Source: Cololabis saira (Eukaryota > Chordata > Actinopteri > Beloniformes > Belonidae). From it: a stretch of 64,000 nt of DNA. Shown here piece by piece: positions 25,801 through 36,460 of the stretch. Where the stretch lies: contig NC_084590.1 in the NCBI RefSeq assembly GCF_033807715.1, forward strand, positions 37,041,505-37,105,504. Reading direction: 5' to 3'. The translations under genes were made by a program, and so were the position numbers. The first letter of the stretch is position 1. Each line of letters starts with the position of its first letter. The notes under the pieces are model-generated. The model saw only the letters and a list, made by a program, of their open reading frames with translations, was not told the origin of the DNA and made no database searches.

Positions 25801-26556
25801 GAGAATATTGGTACTTTGGTTTCAATAATGAGGCGTGCTACTGGTTTTCTGCTTTCATACTTATCCGGTTGGCAGGCCCACTTTTGTTTATATTTACTGT
25901 AAGAACATCCTGTCACGGAAAAGGAATTTGTCCTGTCCCTACATCTGTAATGCCACACTGATGTACAGCTCCATAAATTGTGGAATGAAATAGAGGGAGA
26001 AAATGTAGGTGAGTGTGTGCTCAATGATTTGTGTCGGGATATTTCTGCATTAACCACCCAAAACCTCACAGTAATGTAACCCACATGAAGCATGAACTTG
26101 ATTACTGGTGCCGTAACAAATATTTTCAGAAGTTATGAGCCATCCTATTGCTGTTTGCTACTTAGTGTTAGAGGAAAGCCTTTGTAACAGACTGCTGGCC
26201 CGCCCAGAGATGTGTGTTGTTCAAGTTCAGTTAGCTGCATTAGAAAAGAAGTGCCTGTCAGCTGCCTCAGCATGAACAAGGCCATTTTACACTGAAATGC
26301 TTACAGATGAAGGTAAATGTTCCTATAACCAACCTGTAGATCTAAAAACCCTTCACACTTAAACTCAAGATAGTGGTTATGGTTTTTAATGGGAAAGCAT
26401 TCCATAGTCAAACTAAAATCAAAATTTGTTGTGGTTAAAAAAAAAAACATAAACGTATCTCAGTAATGCACATTATCGGACTGGTGGATCAGATTTGGTG
26501 AAACTCATGTGCTAAGACATGAAGCTCAAATAACTCCTCGTTTTCATGTTGTCAGT
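22812..26556. other. Probable first intron, 5' part
   Basis: Beyond the donor at 22,810 I see no firm exon. A weak candidate on + starts after the acceptor-like CCCTGTCATCTGCAG ending at 25,094. It reads 40-odd codons with four cysteines to a stop near 25,222, but it has no recognisable family and no matching neighbour exon. The rest is AT-rich sequence with short A runs. Confidence 0.45.
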
Positions 26557-27182
26557 TAGGGCTGGGCGATATGGACCAAAAGTTATATCTCGATATTTTC
26601 TAGCTAAATGGCGATACTCGATATATATCGATATTTTTTCTGTGCCATAATTGGGGTTTCCCCCAAAGCCTTATAGCATAGCATCTCTGTTAGCTTCATT
26701 TTTTTCTGAGGCAAACCCTTAACTTAACAGTCAGTTTTAATACAAAGCCTCGTGCCAAATGTCACACAGGTACCTTTATTAACAGAGGTCTGCACAATAT
26801 CAAAATGTATAAAACAAATGAAATAAAAATAAACTGCCTGCATATATAGAATAAAAATGCTTCTTGAATAAAATAAAACAAATATCCCTTTCCTGCATAA
26901 CAATTAAATTAAAATACACTGTGCAATTAATACAATGTAGACAGTAACAGGCAGACTTTTCCACTGAGGTTGACAGTTGTGCAAATAACAAAACATTTGT
27001 GCAAATCTCAAATAAAACATTCAATTCAATTTGTCAGAAAATAAGCTATATCAAAATCCTAAAAAAAAAATATATATATATATTTTTTTAATAATAAATA
27101 TAATCGATATTGTCTTGTACCATATCGCGTTTGAAAATATATCGATATATATATTAAAATCTCGATATATCGCCAAGCCCTA
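26557..27182. mobile_element. hAT-like MITE with 8 bp target duplication TTGTCAGT
   Basis: TTGTCAGT occurs at 26,549-26,556 and 27,183-27,190. The element ends are TAGGGCTGGGCGATATGG and, reversed from the right, TAGGGCTTGGCGATATATCG. Both sides have GATATATCGATAT-type subterminal palindromes. An 8 bp duplication with TAGGGnTGGG ends fits fish hAT elements. At 626 bp with no transposase frame it is non-autonomous. A relative lies at 44,790. Confidence 0.85.
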
Positions 27183-27209
27183 TTGTCAGTTTATTTATTT
27201 TTCTGCTGT

Positions 27210-27500
27210 ATGATGTGGAGGAGTCATAAAGTGGTTGTGGTGGTTTGTGGCCCTCCAGCTGGAAGGTTGCCTGGTCGATACCCAGCCTCATTGTGTAACA
27301 AAGTGTGCCTGGTTAGGATACTGAACCTCTCAATACCCCTTTTGCCCCAGCTATTCATAGTGCCAGTGCCAAGCCTGGATAAATGGGGAGGGTTGTGTAG
27401 GAGGGTCACCTGACATAAAAACCTATGTCAAATCAATACACGGAACATGATGGTCCGCTGTTGCGACTCCTAAAAAGGTGAAAGCCAGAAGATGTTGCTC
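27210..27500 (+). repeat. SINE or RTE-tail element
   Basis: The segment has a GGTTGCCTGGTCGATACCCA stretch, close to a tRNA-type B-box, followed by a body. It then has the tail TGACATAAAAACCTATGTCA and AATCAATACACGGAACATGA with GTCCGCTGTTGCGACTCCTA. The B-box plus shared tail suggest a tRNA-derived SINE; the tail matches the fragment at 4,596-4,765. It lies directly beside the hAT-like MITE. The exact 5' start is uncertain. Confidence 0.6.
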
Positions 27501-30500
27501 CGCTTTGCTATAATGTGGGACCAGCTTTCATTACCCCTGATGTGAGGGAAAAAAAGAGGTGGTTTATCTGGCACTTTGAAAAAGGAATATTTCATAACAC
27601 TGAAGAAGATACACCACTTTTACTCCTACAGGTCACATGATTTACAAAAAAAAGACTTGCATCTGTTTTTTCTGTAGAAACTGGTTCCATAGCAGGTGAA
27701 ACGAGAGGAGTTATTGCCTCGTTTTACTCATCAAAGGTTGCACAACTCACCCAAAAGTTTTAGTTCTCTAATTGTGCCAAAGACGTCTCTAGCGTGGCTG
27801 ACTCCACATATAAGATAGTATGTTGCAGTTGTCCACCTTGTCTTTGAAGCAAAAATAATGAAGACTAGATTAAAGTGCATCCTGGGCATCCTTAGCCATT
27901 ATTCCTGGAAGGGCTTGTTTGCAAGAGGTGAAAAACACAACACAATTTTGAGATATCAACTTTTTGAAAAATAGCTCAAGTTTTGTGCCAAACCAGTATC
28001 TCATGTTGTTTACTTTGATTAATGTAAACTCTGTCCATTTGTTTAGACAGAGTAGTAACAAATGGTAATCCCATGATGATTGGCATGCTGAAGTGCTTTT
28101 CGATAAGGCAGTAAACATTATCCACAACGTGCTCTTCATTGTGTGTCTAAGACACTCGCAAATTGTGTTGGAAAACAGGATCTCTTCAGCAGAAATCACA
28201 TGTTCTGGCAAGACTGACAAATATGCAGCGATTGTAATTTCATCAAAGCTCCAATTTCTTCAGATGACAGCTGAAGGGGGAACTCAGAGTGCACCTTCTG
28301 CCAAATCCATTGCCAAATTTCACACTTTACAGAGAAAGTAATTCTCTTCTACACCAACATTTAATAGGTTCTTACTTCAGCTATGCTCCACTTCTTTACC
28401 AAATTTCATTATTTGTATTTATTTATTTTATTGACAAAGAATCAAATAAATAAGAACAAAAACGTCATTGAATCTCACCTTGGCGGAAGAGTACATTTTA
28501 ATTTAAGTCTGGACATCCCCAACATTAGTGAAATCCACACTTTCCAGCATTTGGTAAGGTATGTGTGGTCTATTATTTTGTCTTTCCTCTTGTGGGAAGG
28601 TGCTGCATTATTTAGCAGGTTTTACACGCATAAAACAGCTTGGATCCCAGTGGGAGGTATTTGGGAGTTTTTCACTCTCCAGGTTTTTAAAGAGTCTTTT
28701 GTATGTGACCGTCCTCCACTTGAACACATTCGGAAATACTTGGCTGAAGCAGCAAAGGGCTTCTCGGTGCATAATTTTTTAGCATCAAAAGATTGCCCCA
28801 CCCCATTCACCACCCCCCTCTCTTTTCCTCCCTCAGCCTCATCCTCCAGCTCAACCTTGAGTTTCTGAAGTCACTGCTGAGCAGATGAAGTTTGTTCTTT
28901 GCTACTTTTTTTTAAAAAAAGGAGAGATTCTCAGTCTCACACACTCTCCATGTTATTTACCTCGCATGGCTCTGTGAATAATGTGCCTTTTGTTGTGCAA
29001 CATTAATGAGACTAAGTAACCCGCCAAGTGCATAAAAAACAAGGTACCTTCTGCTGTGTGACATGTCGGCTTGGAGACAGACCGTGGGCTGTTATGTGCA
29101 CGCTTGTGTTTGTCCATAGCTGCATTTTTAAACATAGTGGTAAAGTTTGTGCAGACTCAGCAGTGACTCCGTGTTTGATGTCAATAACCAATTCCAATAG
29201 GTGTGAGAAAGAGTACACACTTCGATTGCATGTGAGTTGCGGGTTTGAGTGTCAAATGTGCTCACTCCTCTGATCTTTGCAGCACACTGCTCGTACATGT
29301 ATCTGAGCCCCTCAGTGTGCTCAGTATGCGGTTGTAAACGTCCCCGTGGCTGTGTGCACCTTGTATGCAGCCGGTGAGATAAGGGGAAACTCGCAGCATT
29401 GGCCAGGTTTTCACGGTGTAGCACATCATTGTGTCTAGACCCCCGGCAGAGACAAAGGCTCCAGACGGCCTCTTTGAGGCAGCTGAGAACAAAGGATAAT
29501 ATGTATGTGTAGCACTGCAGGTAGGTCAGGCAAAGATACCCGGATTCATCCCAACGATATCTGTTCAAATGTGCTCTCTCTCCTAGACCACTCAGAATCA
29601 ATGGCCCTTATGTTAACTGAATGGATATGTGAAGAGTTTCTTTCTTCTCATGTGCGTACACATTCGGTAGTAGTTGTTGCTTAATGATGGGCTAGTGTGG
29701 CCCCATGGACATCGTTTGTCCCCTTTAATTACCTGGAGCAGGAGATTGTTATTGTGGTAAAGGGCAGGGGAATAGTCGTCTGTAAGCCCCTCTTCCCTGA
29801 GGCCTACTGCTCTGAGCATCATGGTGGGAGGATGTGTGGAAAACAGATGCTACCCCATGATTTCTGAGTGTTTCCACTAATGATGAGCTCCACTAGGCTA
29901 TCTTTCAACCCTTTAATGGAGGTCCACTCTGATTTAAAGTCCAATTTTATGGATGGAGCAGTGGCTTCCACTTGGGTCCATCACAAAGGGACCGTACTGA
30001 CTCCTCATATGGCATCACTGAGTTTCTTTACACTCCCTTGTCCTTGTGGATTTAAGGAGAGAGGGGCTTTATGTCAGATCTGGTGCTCCTTGCTTTCAAA
30101 GTAAGCCGGGGACGCCTTCCAAAGCACAGTACAGTTTTTTTATGTATTGATCGCCTTCCTGCCAAGCAGCCATTGATTATTGTTTATTTCACTGCAATCA
30201 GAAGATCAACTTGCAGAGACTTGAAAATATTCGGAGATGAGTAATCAATCACCTTTTTTACACACTTATTGTGTGGCTCAGCGAGAAGCCTCTTTGGAAG
30301 GCTTTTCATATTTTCATATTTTTCACTAGGCCCGTGTTGCACTCCCAAAGCACTGCCGTCCTTAAATTGAATGAGCCAGGAGATAAACAATAAATGAACA
30401 ACAAATCCAAGCGCTCCAAGCTTCTTAGGATTTATATGTACAGTATATATGTATGTATATAGCAACAATAAAATCCATCATTTTTGATGTCGCTCTATAA

Positions 30501-31200
30501 ATAATATACTGTCTGTGTGAAGTCTCAAAATCTCATAATCCCAACACAGTCACCATGACACATTCGAACAAATATTGATATCAATGGCTCAACTATCGTG
30601 ATGCGTGAGGGTCTATCCTGCTCGTGTTTAAGCGTAGGATGGGATGTGTCCCAAAGGTGGGCTTTAATTCCCACTGGTGTCCATCAGACCCCTGTCCCTT
30701 GAAGCTCTGACAGAAGGAGCTATTATTTTCTCATCGCCCCGGTGGCCCATGTCCCCCGAGGAACACCTTCACCACGTGATTGACAGCTCCGTAAACACAG
30801 CCAGCCACGGGGTGACTAAGTGAAGGTTCACTGCAGCGACGTCTTTGTCCCGCCTCTTCTCCAAGCTCCTCCTCTTCTCTCCAGCCTTTTCATCTTTCCA
30901 TCGTGACCTGGTTTCACCCTCAACCCTTCACCTGACGCCCAGAGTCAGAATTCGTCCACGTTGAGGTTATGTCTGACCTTCACTGTACCTTTTTTCATTA
31001 GTTCATCAAGACACAACAATCCCCTCCCAAACTCACGTACTGATGTAATCTTTTAGATTCATTGAAACACCTTCTTGCCTTTGTGACATTTTTAATATAA
31101 TTTCTTTTAAAGCATCCATTTATTTGATACATTACAGAAGATATTGGAGGGGTTGGCACAACTCTGTATGTGTTTCAGTAGGTCTGACTCTTGTAACTAA
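27501..31200. other. Non-coding stretch
   Basis: No exon is firmly supported. Frames of 116-161 codons (for example 28,383-28,868 and 29,128-29,601) lack splice sites and domain-like composition. The 30,640-30,900 block is more GC-rich, with a CACGTGATTGACAGCTCCG run, and may be a conserved regulatory element. Confidence 0.45.
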
Positions 31201-31234
31201 GACAGATGACTGTGTCAAGGTTGTTTCCCCACAG

Positions 31235-31321
31235 AGACGGGAGAGTAGTTGTCCCACCACGCTTTGCTCCGGCCACTTCACCAGCTTCATTGGGGCCTCA
31301 CTGCTTATTGTACTGACCTAA
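31235..31321 (+). CDS. Possible terminal exon with GPI-signal-like tail
   Basis: After the pyrimidine-rich acceptor TTGTTTCCCCACAG (AG at 31,233-31,234) a 28-codon frame runs to TAA at 31,319-31,321. The frame ends with small polar residues (TTLCSGHFTS) and then a hydrophobic stretch (FIGASLLIVLT) that finishes at the stop. This is the layout of a C-terminal GPI-attachment signal. No upstream exon with a fitting phase is identified, and the family is unknown. It may equally be a chance match of acceptor and frame; confidence is low. Confidence 0.22.
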   Translation, partial: RRESSCPTTLCSGHFTSFIGASLLIVLT

Positions 31322-31917
31322 TGTAGATTCAAGATCAGCAAGCCGGGGACATCCATCTCCATCACGGACCGGGACACAGGACTACCCTCGGAGCCCATTT
31401 ACAGGCCTGAGTGTCTGTGTTTATCTGTTTGTTCATGTCTGTTTATTTGAGTCAACCTCTTGGGTTGCTTTATGAAAGTAAAAAGGAAGGACAGACAACA
31501 TTAGCTTGCCATTAAAGTCTGTTAACAATCCATTATCCAGACAATCCAGATTTAATGTTTAAACCATTACATTTTTAACCAAAGCTCTTTTAAATAAAGC
31601 AGGGATTTTTTTATGTCTTTTAAAAATGTAGAAATGCTGGAACTGTAGGGTAAACATCAAAGGACTTCACACACCATATTTATATTTTCTAATTCAGTAC
31701 CTGAATTTCATTCAAAACTGTCTTCAGATACAGTTTAGTGTGCAGAACCATTTCATTGTCTGGTAAGACTGACGAGACAAAGCCCTGCCACTGGGCAGTT
31801 TTGACTCACTGGATGCTGAGAGTTGGTAAAAATCCACCACCGGCTGCAGCATTCATAAAGCTTCTAATGTTGCTGTCCTTCGATCGGAAAACAGGATTCC
31901 TCAAGACAGCTACTTAC

Positions 31918-32094
31918 ATGTTGAAAATGTCAGGGTTTGATAAAGATTTGTAGTCTGCGGGCTGCTTGTTCCTTTTGGCGAACACATTGATTTTCGACAT
32001 CTTGTAACCAAAAGAACTTCGAATGTTTTCCTTCAAGTCGTTCTTAAACGGGTTTACCCCCGACAGTGGTCTGTTGAGGAACCGTTGCTGCATC
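31918..32094 (-). CDS. Coding exon, - strand membrane protein (third visible coding exon)
   Basis: On the - strand the acceptor GTTTTGTTCCCAG lies just before 32,094 and the donor CAT|GTAAGTAG just after 31,918. The exon is 177 nt, a multiple of three. Its only open frame adds about 58 residues: a basic segment (MQQRFLNRPL, then VNPFKNDLKENI) and SSFGYKMSKINVFAKRNKQP, followed by DYKSLSNPDIFN. Codon third positions are varied as expected for coding DNA. The frame joins in phase to the exon at 33,355-33,416: that exon ends with two bases of a codon and this one supplies the third. The region would form a positively charged, probably cytosolic tail. I do not recognise the protein. The frame continues past the donor into an exon I could not find. 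Confidence 0.65.
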
Positions 32095-33354
32095 CTGGGA
32101 ACAAAACCCAGGTGAAAAGTACGATTAACTTAAAAAAATACAAGTAAGCCAAAGAGATTTTTCCTCCAGTACCAGAGTGATGAGGTGATGTAGACACAAA
32201 TGCCAAACATGTTCATACTTCAGACATGATCCCTTACACTTTTCATTATCCATAAATACACCTTGGTTTGTTTTTTAGAAGTGGTGGTTAATGCATAAAC
32301 TTTCCCAGTTCACAATCTAAGAAGACGGACACATGCATTTTCAGATGCCTGCTATTATTTAGCAAAAGACCAGAGAGAACTCATGGTACTTGAGCACAAT
32401 TCTGCTTTTATTAAGATGATGCCTTTTCCTCAAGAGACCCAAAATAAAAATTATATATACAGTTTAAAAAATACAATTAAAAAAATAGATAAAAAAGAGA
32501 CACAAAATATCTGATTTAATTGTAGTAAAAAAGCTCAAATATACAGCACAATTCAAACAGTGCCGATAAAGAAAAAAGGAGGCAAAAATAAAGATAGATA
32601 CAAGAAAAGCAAAGGTAAAGTACCCTATTGATCCGTTCAAAATTGTTTCTGGGGTTTTTCCTTGTATATGGTATTTGGCTTTGGTGGAAACTATTAAACC
32701 TTCGTCAGTATCATTATTTTGTGCTGTGGGACTGGCAATATCCTCCTTGTTCTACATGTACTGTCCTCTATTGACAGAAACACGTGCAGTTTCCTGCTTC
32801 TGCTGTATGGCTTCATGTTTCATAAACTCAAGTGATAATTTAGTTTCTTACCTTTCGTGACCCTGAACGCTAAGAAGCTCTTAGAAAAGCTTTCAGGAAT
32901 AACTTGAGCAAATATAATCACAGAGAAGCAAATATAACTCATCATCCATAACTGCCTTGTTCTTGTTTCATTAAATTTAAATTGATGAATGCTGTGACAG
33001 TTCGTAGACAGTCCCGGCACTGTATTTCTTTCTCTTTTTCTCATGATGACTGTGTTGGCAGCACATCTCATAGTTAGAATAATAGTGATATTGTTAATTA
33101 CCATCGGTTTTCATAAATTCAGCTTTGGGAAATTTCAGTTTAGTTTGAAAACTGTATTTCTTGTACCCTCGACTGGTTGTCAGTATTCAGGAAGTCAAGA
33201 TATCCACTTGCTGACACTGGCACATTTACAGCATCGATGATCTATGTGCATTGTTCTCACAAAACTTTAACTAAATAAGACAATATCGTCAAGCACAGTA
33301 AATTCAGTTTGAGACTAAATGAGATCAGCACTCAGAATTGAATCTTACTTATTA

Positions 33355-33416
33355 CCGCCCTTGTTTGCTGCTTGATGAGACGATAGTGTCTTTGGTATTG
33401 GATGTTCTTTGCTTTA
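33355..33416 (-). CDS. Coding exon, - strand membrane protein (second visible coding exon)
   Basis: On the - strand a long pyrimidine-rich tract (CTTTTCTATCTATTTCTGCT) leads to CATTTAG and the exon start at 33,416. The donor is GCG|GTAATAAGT after 33,355. The 62 nt exon starts in phase 0, matching the end of the 34,550-34,629 exon, and leaves two bases, matching the start of the 31,918-32,094 exon. The translation is short and polar, rich in Lys, Gln, Thr and Ser (IKQRTSNTKDTIVSSSSKQG), as for a linker after a membrane anchor. Phase agreement with both neighbours is the main support. Confidence 0.55.
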
Positions 33417-33950
33417 TCTAAATGAGCAGAAATAGATAGAAAAGGCCAGTTTCATTCCGTCAAAAATGAACAAAACCCACTTTCTGACCATACTGAAGGT
33501 AATAAACACTCATGTGTGATATGAAGATGATCTGTCTGCTGGCAGCGGTCTCATACTGTATTTCCTGAACAGGGACTGGCCTACAAAGACATTTTAAACT
33601 TGATTATCTCCAAGAATGACACTTCCAAGTTGAAAGGTAGTGAACATATAATGGCTAAAATGGAAGAAAAGAAGGCTGAAAAATGACTCGTCAAAAGACT
33701 CCAGCCCGGGCTTCTGCAGGGTCAGCAATATCACAATAAATGCACAAGTAACACTAATCTATATCTGTCACATCTACAGCTGCAGCCGTTGATAATGACA
33801 GCCGTCAACCTTCACTCTGTGTGCACACTTATTAGAAAAATGTGAATACTGACTTCATCATTTGCACAATTTAAAAACTTGCCTGGTCATTTAAATTAAT
33901 TTGAAACTAATATTATATGTATTTGAAAGACAGCAAAGAGAGATGGGAGC

Positions 33951-34388
33951 CTAAAGACTTTTGAAGAGAGTTTAATATGAAGATAATGATTCAGCACTAA
34001 CTCTAAAATTATTAAAATGCCTTTCAGATGGGAGAAACACTCTTGAAATGTTTAAACTTAAAAAGGACCTATTATGAAAAACACGTTTTTTCTTGCTTTA
34101 ACATATATAAAGTGGTCTCCCCTCAGCCTACCAACTCAGAGAAGGAGGAAAGCAACCAAATTCTGCAGTGTCTGTACGGGCAGCCAATCAGCACAGTGCC
34201 TCATTATCATAGCCTCCCTGCCCACTCAGAATCCTGCATAGATAATGAGGTTAGAGAATGGGAAGATAAAGACATGGCTCAGAGGCTGAATTTCTAATTT
34301 ATTTAGCAAAAACAATCAAAAGCTTGTTTTTAAGACATTCAAGGCCTGTTTAAAATAGGTATTAGATGCCATAATAGGTCCCCTTTAA
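33951..34388. repeat. Second copy of the 430 bp segment, includes flank and MITE
   Basis: It starts near AGCCTAAAGACTTTTGAAGA and matches 11,886-12,313 through the flank and into the MITE. Unlike the 12 kb copy it keeps the right MITE terminus. It lies between the second and first visible coding exons of the - strand gene, so it is intronic there. Confidence 0.75.
34058..34388. mobile_element. TTAA MITE copy D, short derivative with both ends
   Basis: It runs from TTAA + AAAGGACCTATTATG to CATAATAGGTCCCCT + TTAA, 331 bp. It has the same internal deletion as copy C relative to copy A. The left terminus has one change (AAAGG for AGGGG). No coding capacity. Confidence 0.78.
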
Positions 34389-34549
34389 CTTGAGCTCTGA
34401 TCATAAACAATCCATTGTTTTAAATGGCTGTCAAGGTCTGTGATTGATAAATACATAAACAAATATAAAGCTCTTGAAGAATGGTTAAATGTATAGCGTT
34501 CAGGAGCCTTTCATCATCCACTAGTACACTGTATCGAGTAGTACGATAC

Positions 34550-34629
34550 CTGAAGACAGACCTTCAGAGCGTTCATGAGGGTGAGGGATGATACGAAGGT
34601 GATGCAGATCAGAAGGATGGGGTCCATGG
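34550..34629 (-). CDS. Coding exon with probable start codon and membrane anchor, - strand
   Basis: On the - strand the acceptor AATTATCCAG precedes 34,629 and the donor CTTCAG|GTATCG follows 34,550. The exon opens CCATGGAC, a good Kozak-type start, and codes 26 residues: MDP followed by a hydrophobic stretch (ILLICITFVSSLTLMNAL) and KVCLQ, ending in phase 0. A hydrophobic run directly after the start with positive residues behind it fits a signal anchor with a cytosolic C-terminus. It joins in phase to the 33,355-33,416 exon. The 5' UTR exon and promoter should lie above 34,630 but are not recognised. The protein family is unknown; the anchor could also be an internal membrane segment if coding continues upstream. 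Confidence 0.5.
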
Positions 34630-34775
34630 CTGGATAATTAACAAGTGCTGGACGGATACAGTGGAGCGGCATTGCTATAAACTACTTCAGCTGGTGGTGT
34701 TTAGATTTGGAGATCAATTGGTAATCAATCCTGATGCCTGTTTCTGTTAGATACAGGCTGCTCTGGAAGTAGTCG

Positions 34776-35090
34776 GTGAGGAACAACTACCCAGCATTCA
34801 GTAGGGCCATTGTCTTTATCCAGGGCAATGATCCGTTCATGTATGTTATTGTTTGGCCGGCTAGCGTAGGCAGCACAGGTGACCGGGTAATGACCCCAAC
34901 CTCTTCCTCACCAATTAATCCAATTGAAGGTTTGTTGGCTTTTAATGCAGATTCAGTTGTTGAGACTTTGAAGAGTGTTTGGGAGCCTGTAATTACGGGT
35001 CTTGAAGGCACCGATAAACAAGGCTCATGGTGGTACATTTTGGCCTCAGTTGTCATTTTTAAGAGTTCAGAAATGTATTCTGTTACTTAA
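34776..35090. other. Region open on both strands, unidentified
   Basis: A 104-codon frame on + and an 89-codon frame on - (34,787-35,056) overlap almost fully. Neither has a start with context, splice sites or a family I recognise. The - frame ends ITYMNGSLPWIKTMALLNAG at a stop and might be the edge of an old retroelement. It lies just upstream (on the - strand) of the exon at 34,550-34,629. Confidence 0.25.
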
Positions 35091-35109
35091 ACCTGCTCAA
35101 AGCTGTCAT

Positions 35110-35785
35110 GACTACGTTTACATGCAGTCAAAATTCGGATTATTGCTAATATTCCGGTTACTGAAACATTCAGAATATTCCGTTTACATGCGTGAGCAAA
35201 CAGGGTCATCCCTGTTTACATGGTAATTAATCATTCGGGATATCTGGATCAAACCAGCGTCGCGTAGAGAACGTCATGACGCAATTACTGTCATTTCCGC
35301 TTCTTCTTCCTGTATCCAAATTCAATACAAATGCTGCTTCGCGCAACTTTGCACTCATCTTCTTTTAAATCTTGCTATCCCAGTACTTTCTACCGTCTAC
35401 AAATGCCAAAATGTTCATATCCTTCATTACATTTATGAAGTGATTAGTCTCCTCCTCACTCCAAAAGTGTGGCGTGGTCTTGCGTTTCGCCATGTTTAGA
35501 AGTACGTCCTGGACTCAAAAGACCAGGATTCCTTGCGAACAGAGCATGCGCAGAAAAAAAATTCCTGTTCCGTTTGATCGGGATATTCCGTTTGTCGTTT
35601 ACATGACCCAATATTCGGGTTTTAAAAGGAGTAACCCAGGGGTCATATTCGGGTTTTTAAAAACCGGAATATGAGCAAATTCCCGTTATTCAAAGGGGTT
35701 ATTGGTGTTTACATGGCCGTGCAAATTCGGGTTATTGCCAATATTCGGGTTTTAAAAGGGTTATTGAGTGCATGTAAACACAGTG
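35110..35785. mobile_element. Non-autonomous DNA element with Myb/SANT-like ORF scrap
   Basis: The outer parts ACTACGTTTACATGCAGTCA and TGAGTGCATGTAAACACAGT form imperfect inverted repeats. Inside them are several AATATTCGGGTT/AATATTCCGG words facing each other from both ends. The right side carries a tandem of TTTACATGnCC...ATTCGGGTT units. The internal GC-rich part codes on the - strand for a short Myb/SANT-like start (35,365-35,493), the companion protein type of PIF-Harbinger elements. Target duplication not resolved. Confidence 0.6.
35365..35493 (-). pseudogene. Myb/SANT-like DNA-binding fragment of a Harbinger-type element
   Basis: A 42-codon frame on the - strand from ATG at 35,493-35,491 to TAA. 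It opens MAKRKTTPHFWSEEETNHFI and continues with an L/I/V-spaced helix and DGRKYWDSKI. The pattern of basic leader, W, acidic EEET and hydrophobic helix matches the first helix of Myb/SANT-like proteins encoded by Harbinger transposons. It is truncated well before a full domain of about 80 residues, so it is a remnant. Confidence 0.5.
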
Positions 35786-36180
35786 ATACATGCACTCTTC
35801 TCTACAGTAATAGCTTCCCATTAACTCTCTACTCTCGTACCCCCATGAGAAAGACCTAAGTTTCTTTTCATGTTTCTTTTACATTCACGTTGACGTTCAG
35901 TAATATTTTGGATTTAATATAAAACAAATAGTTTGAAATATTTTATACTTCAAATAAATCATAACAGAATAGTGATTAGTTTATACCCTTAACTGGACAT
36001 TTGGAAGGGGAGTCTGTTAATCAGATGTAAGCCAGAGTCAAAATCAGTCTTTTTGATGCTGGTCCTAGATGTTCAGTTATATTTTTAATTTGGTCTCAGT
36101 TTGCAAGCAAATAATACCATCAATTTTTAATAATTCTGTTAAAACCTGCAGCATTAATACCAACAGGAACTAGCATTCAT
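35786..36180. other. Non-coding stretch
   Basis: AT-rich, no supported feature. Confidence 0.5.
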
Positions 36181-36189
36181 CTTTCTTGA

Positions 36190-36460
36190 TTGCTTGCGTC
36201 TTCCTCAGATTCCTAGAATATTCTCCTCACACATGAAATGCTTCACGACCGACCTCAACCGTACGGGATCTTGTAGTACCACAGAATCCCAGCAGAGCCC
36301 CTGGCTCTCAGTGTGCAGGCTTATTTGTGGTCCCTATAGTTTCCAAACGCAGAGTCAGAGCCTCCAGCCTCTGTTTCAGGCCCATCTCCAGTTCAGGTTT
36401 TGGCAAAATAAACTCCCTCTACTTTACGTCCAAAAATACCTTTTTCGCAGAGTTGATATT
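36190..36460 (+). repeat. Non-LTR retrotransposon 3' region fragment
   Basis: The order GGTCCCTATAGTTTCCAAAC, GCAGAGTCAGAGCCTCCAGC, TTTCAGGCCCATCTCCAG and CTCCCTCTACTTTACGTCCA follows the decayed coding end and 3' UTR of a common fish LINE. In that family a CCTATAGT...GCAGAnnnGGAGCCT...CAGGCCC...CTCTCTACTTTTAAG string precedes the tail seen at 13,770-14,060. The assignment is from memory of the family's layout. No intact frame remains. Confidence 0.45.

Noticed and set aside
26557..27182. GATATATCGATAT runs considered as a separate satellite
   Set aside because: They are subterminal parts of the hAT-like MITE, bounded by its 8 bp duplication.
28383..28868. 161-codon + strand frame
   Set aside because: AT-rich chance frame, low-complexity ending, no exon signals.
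29128..29601. 157-codon - strand frame
   Set aside because: Composition rich in Cys, His and Leu without pattern, no splice sites, overlapping + frames of similar quality.
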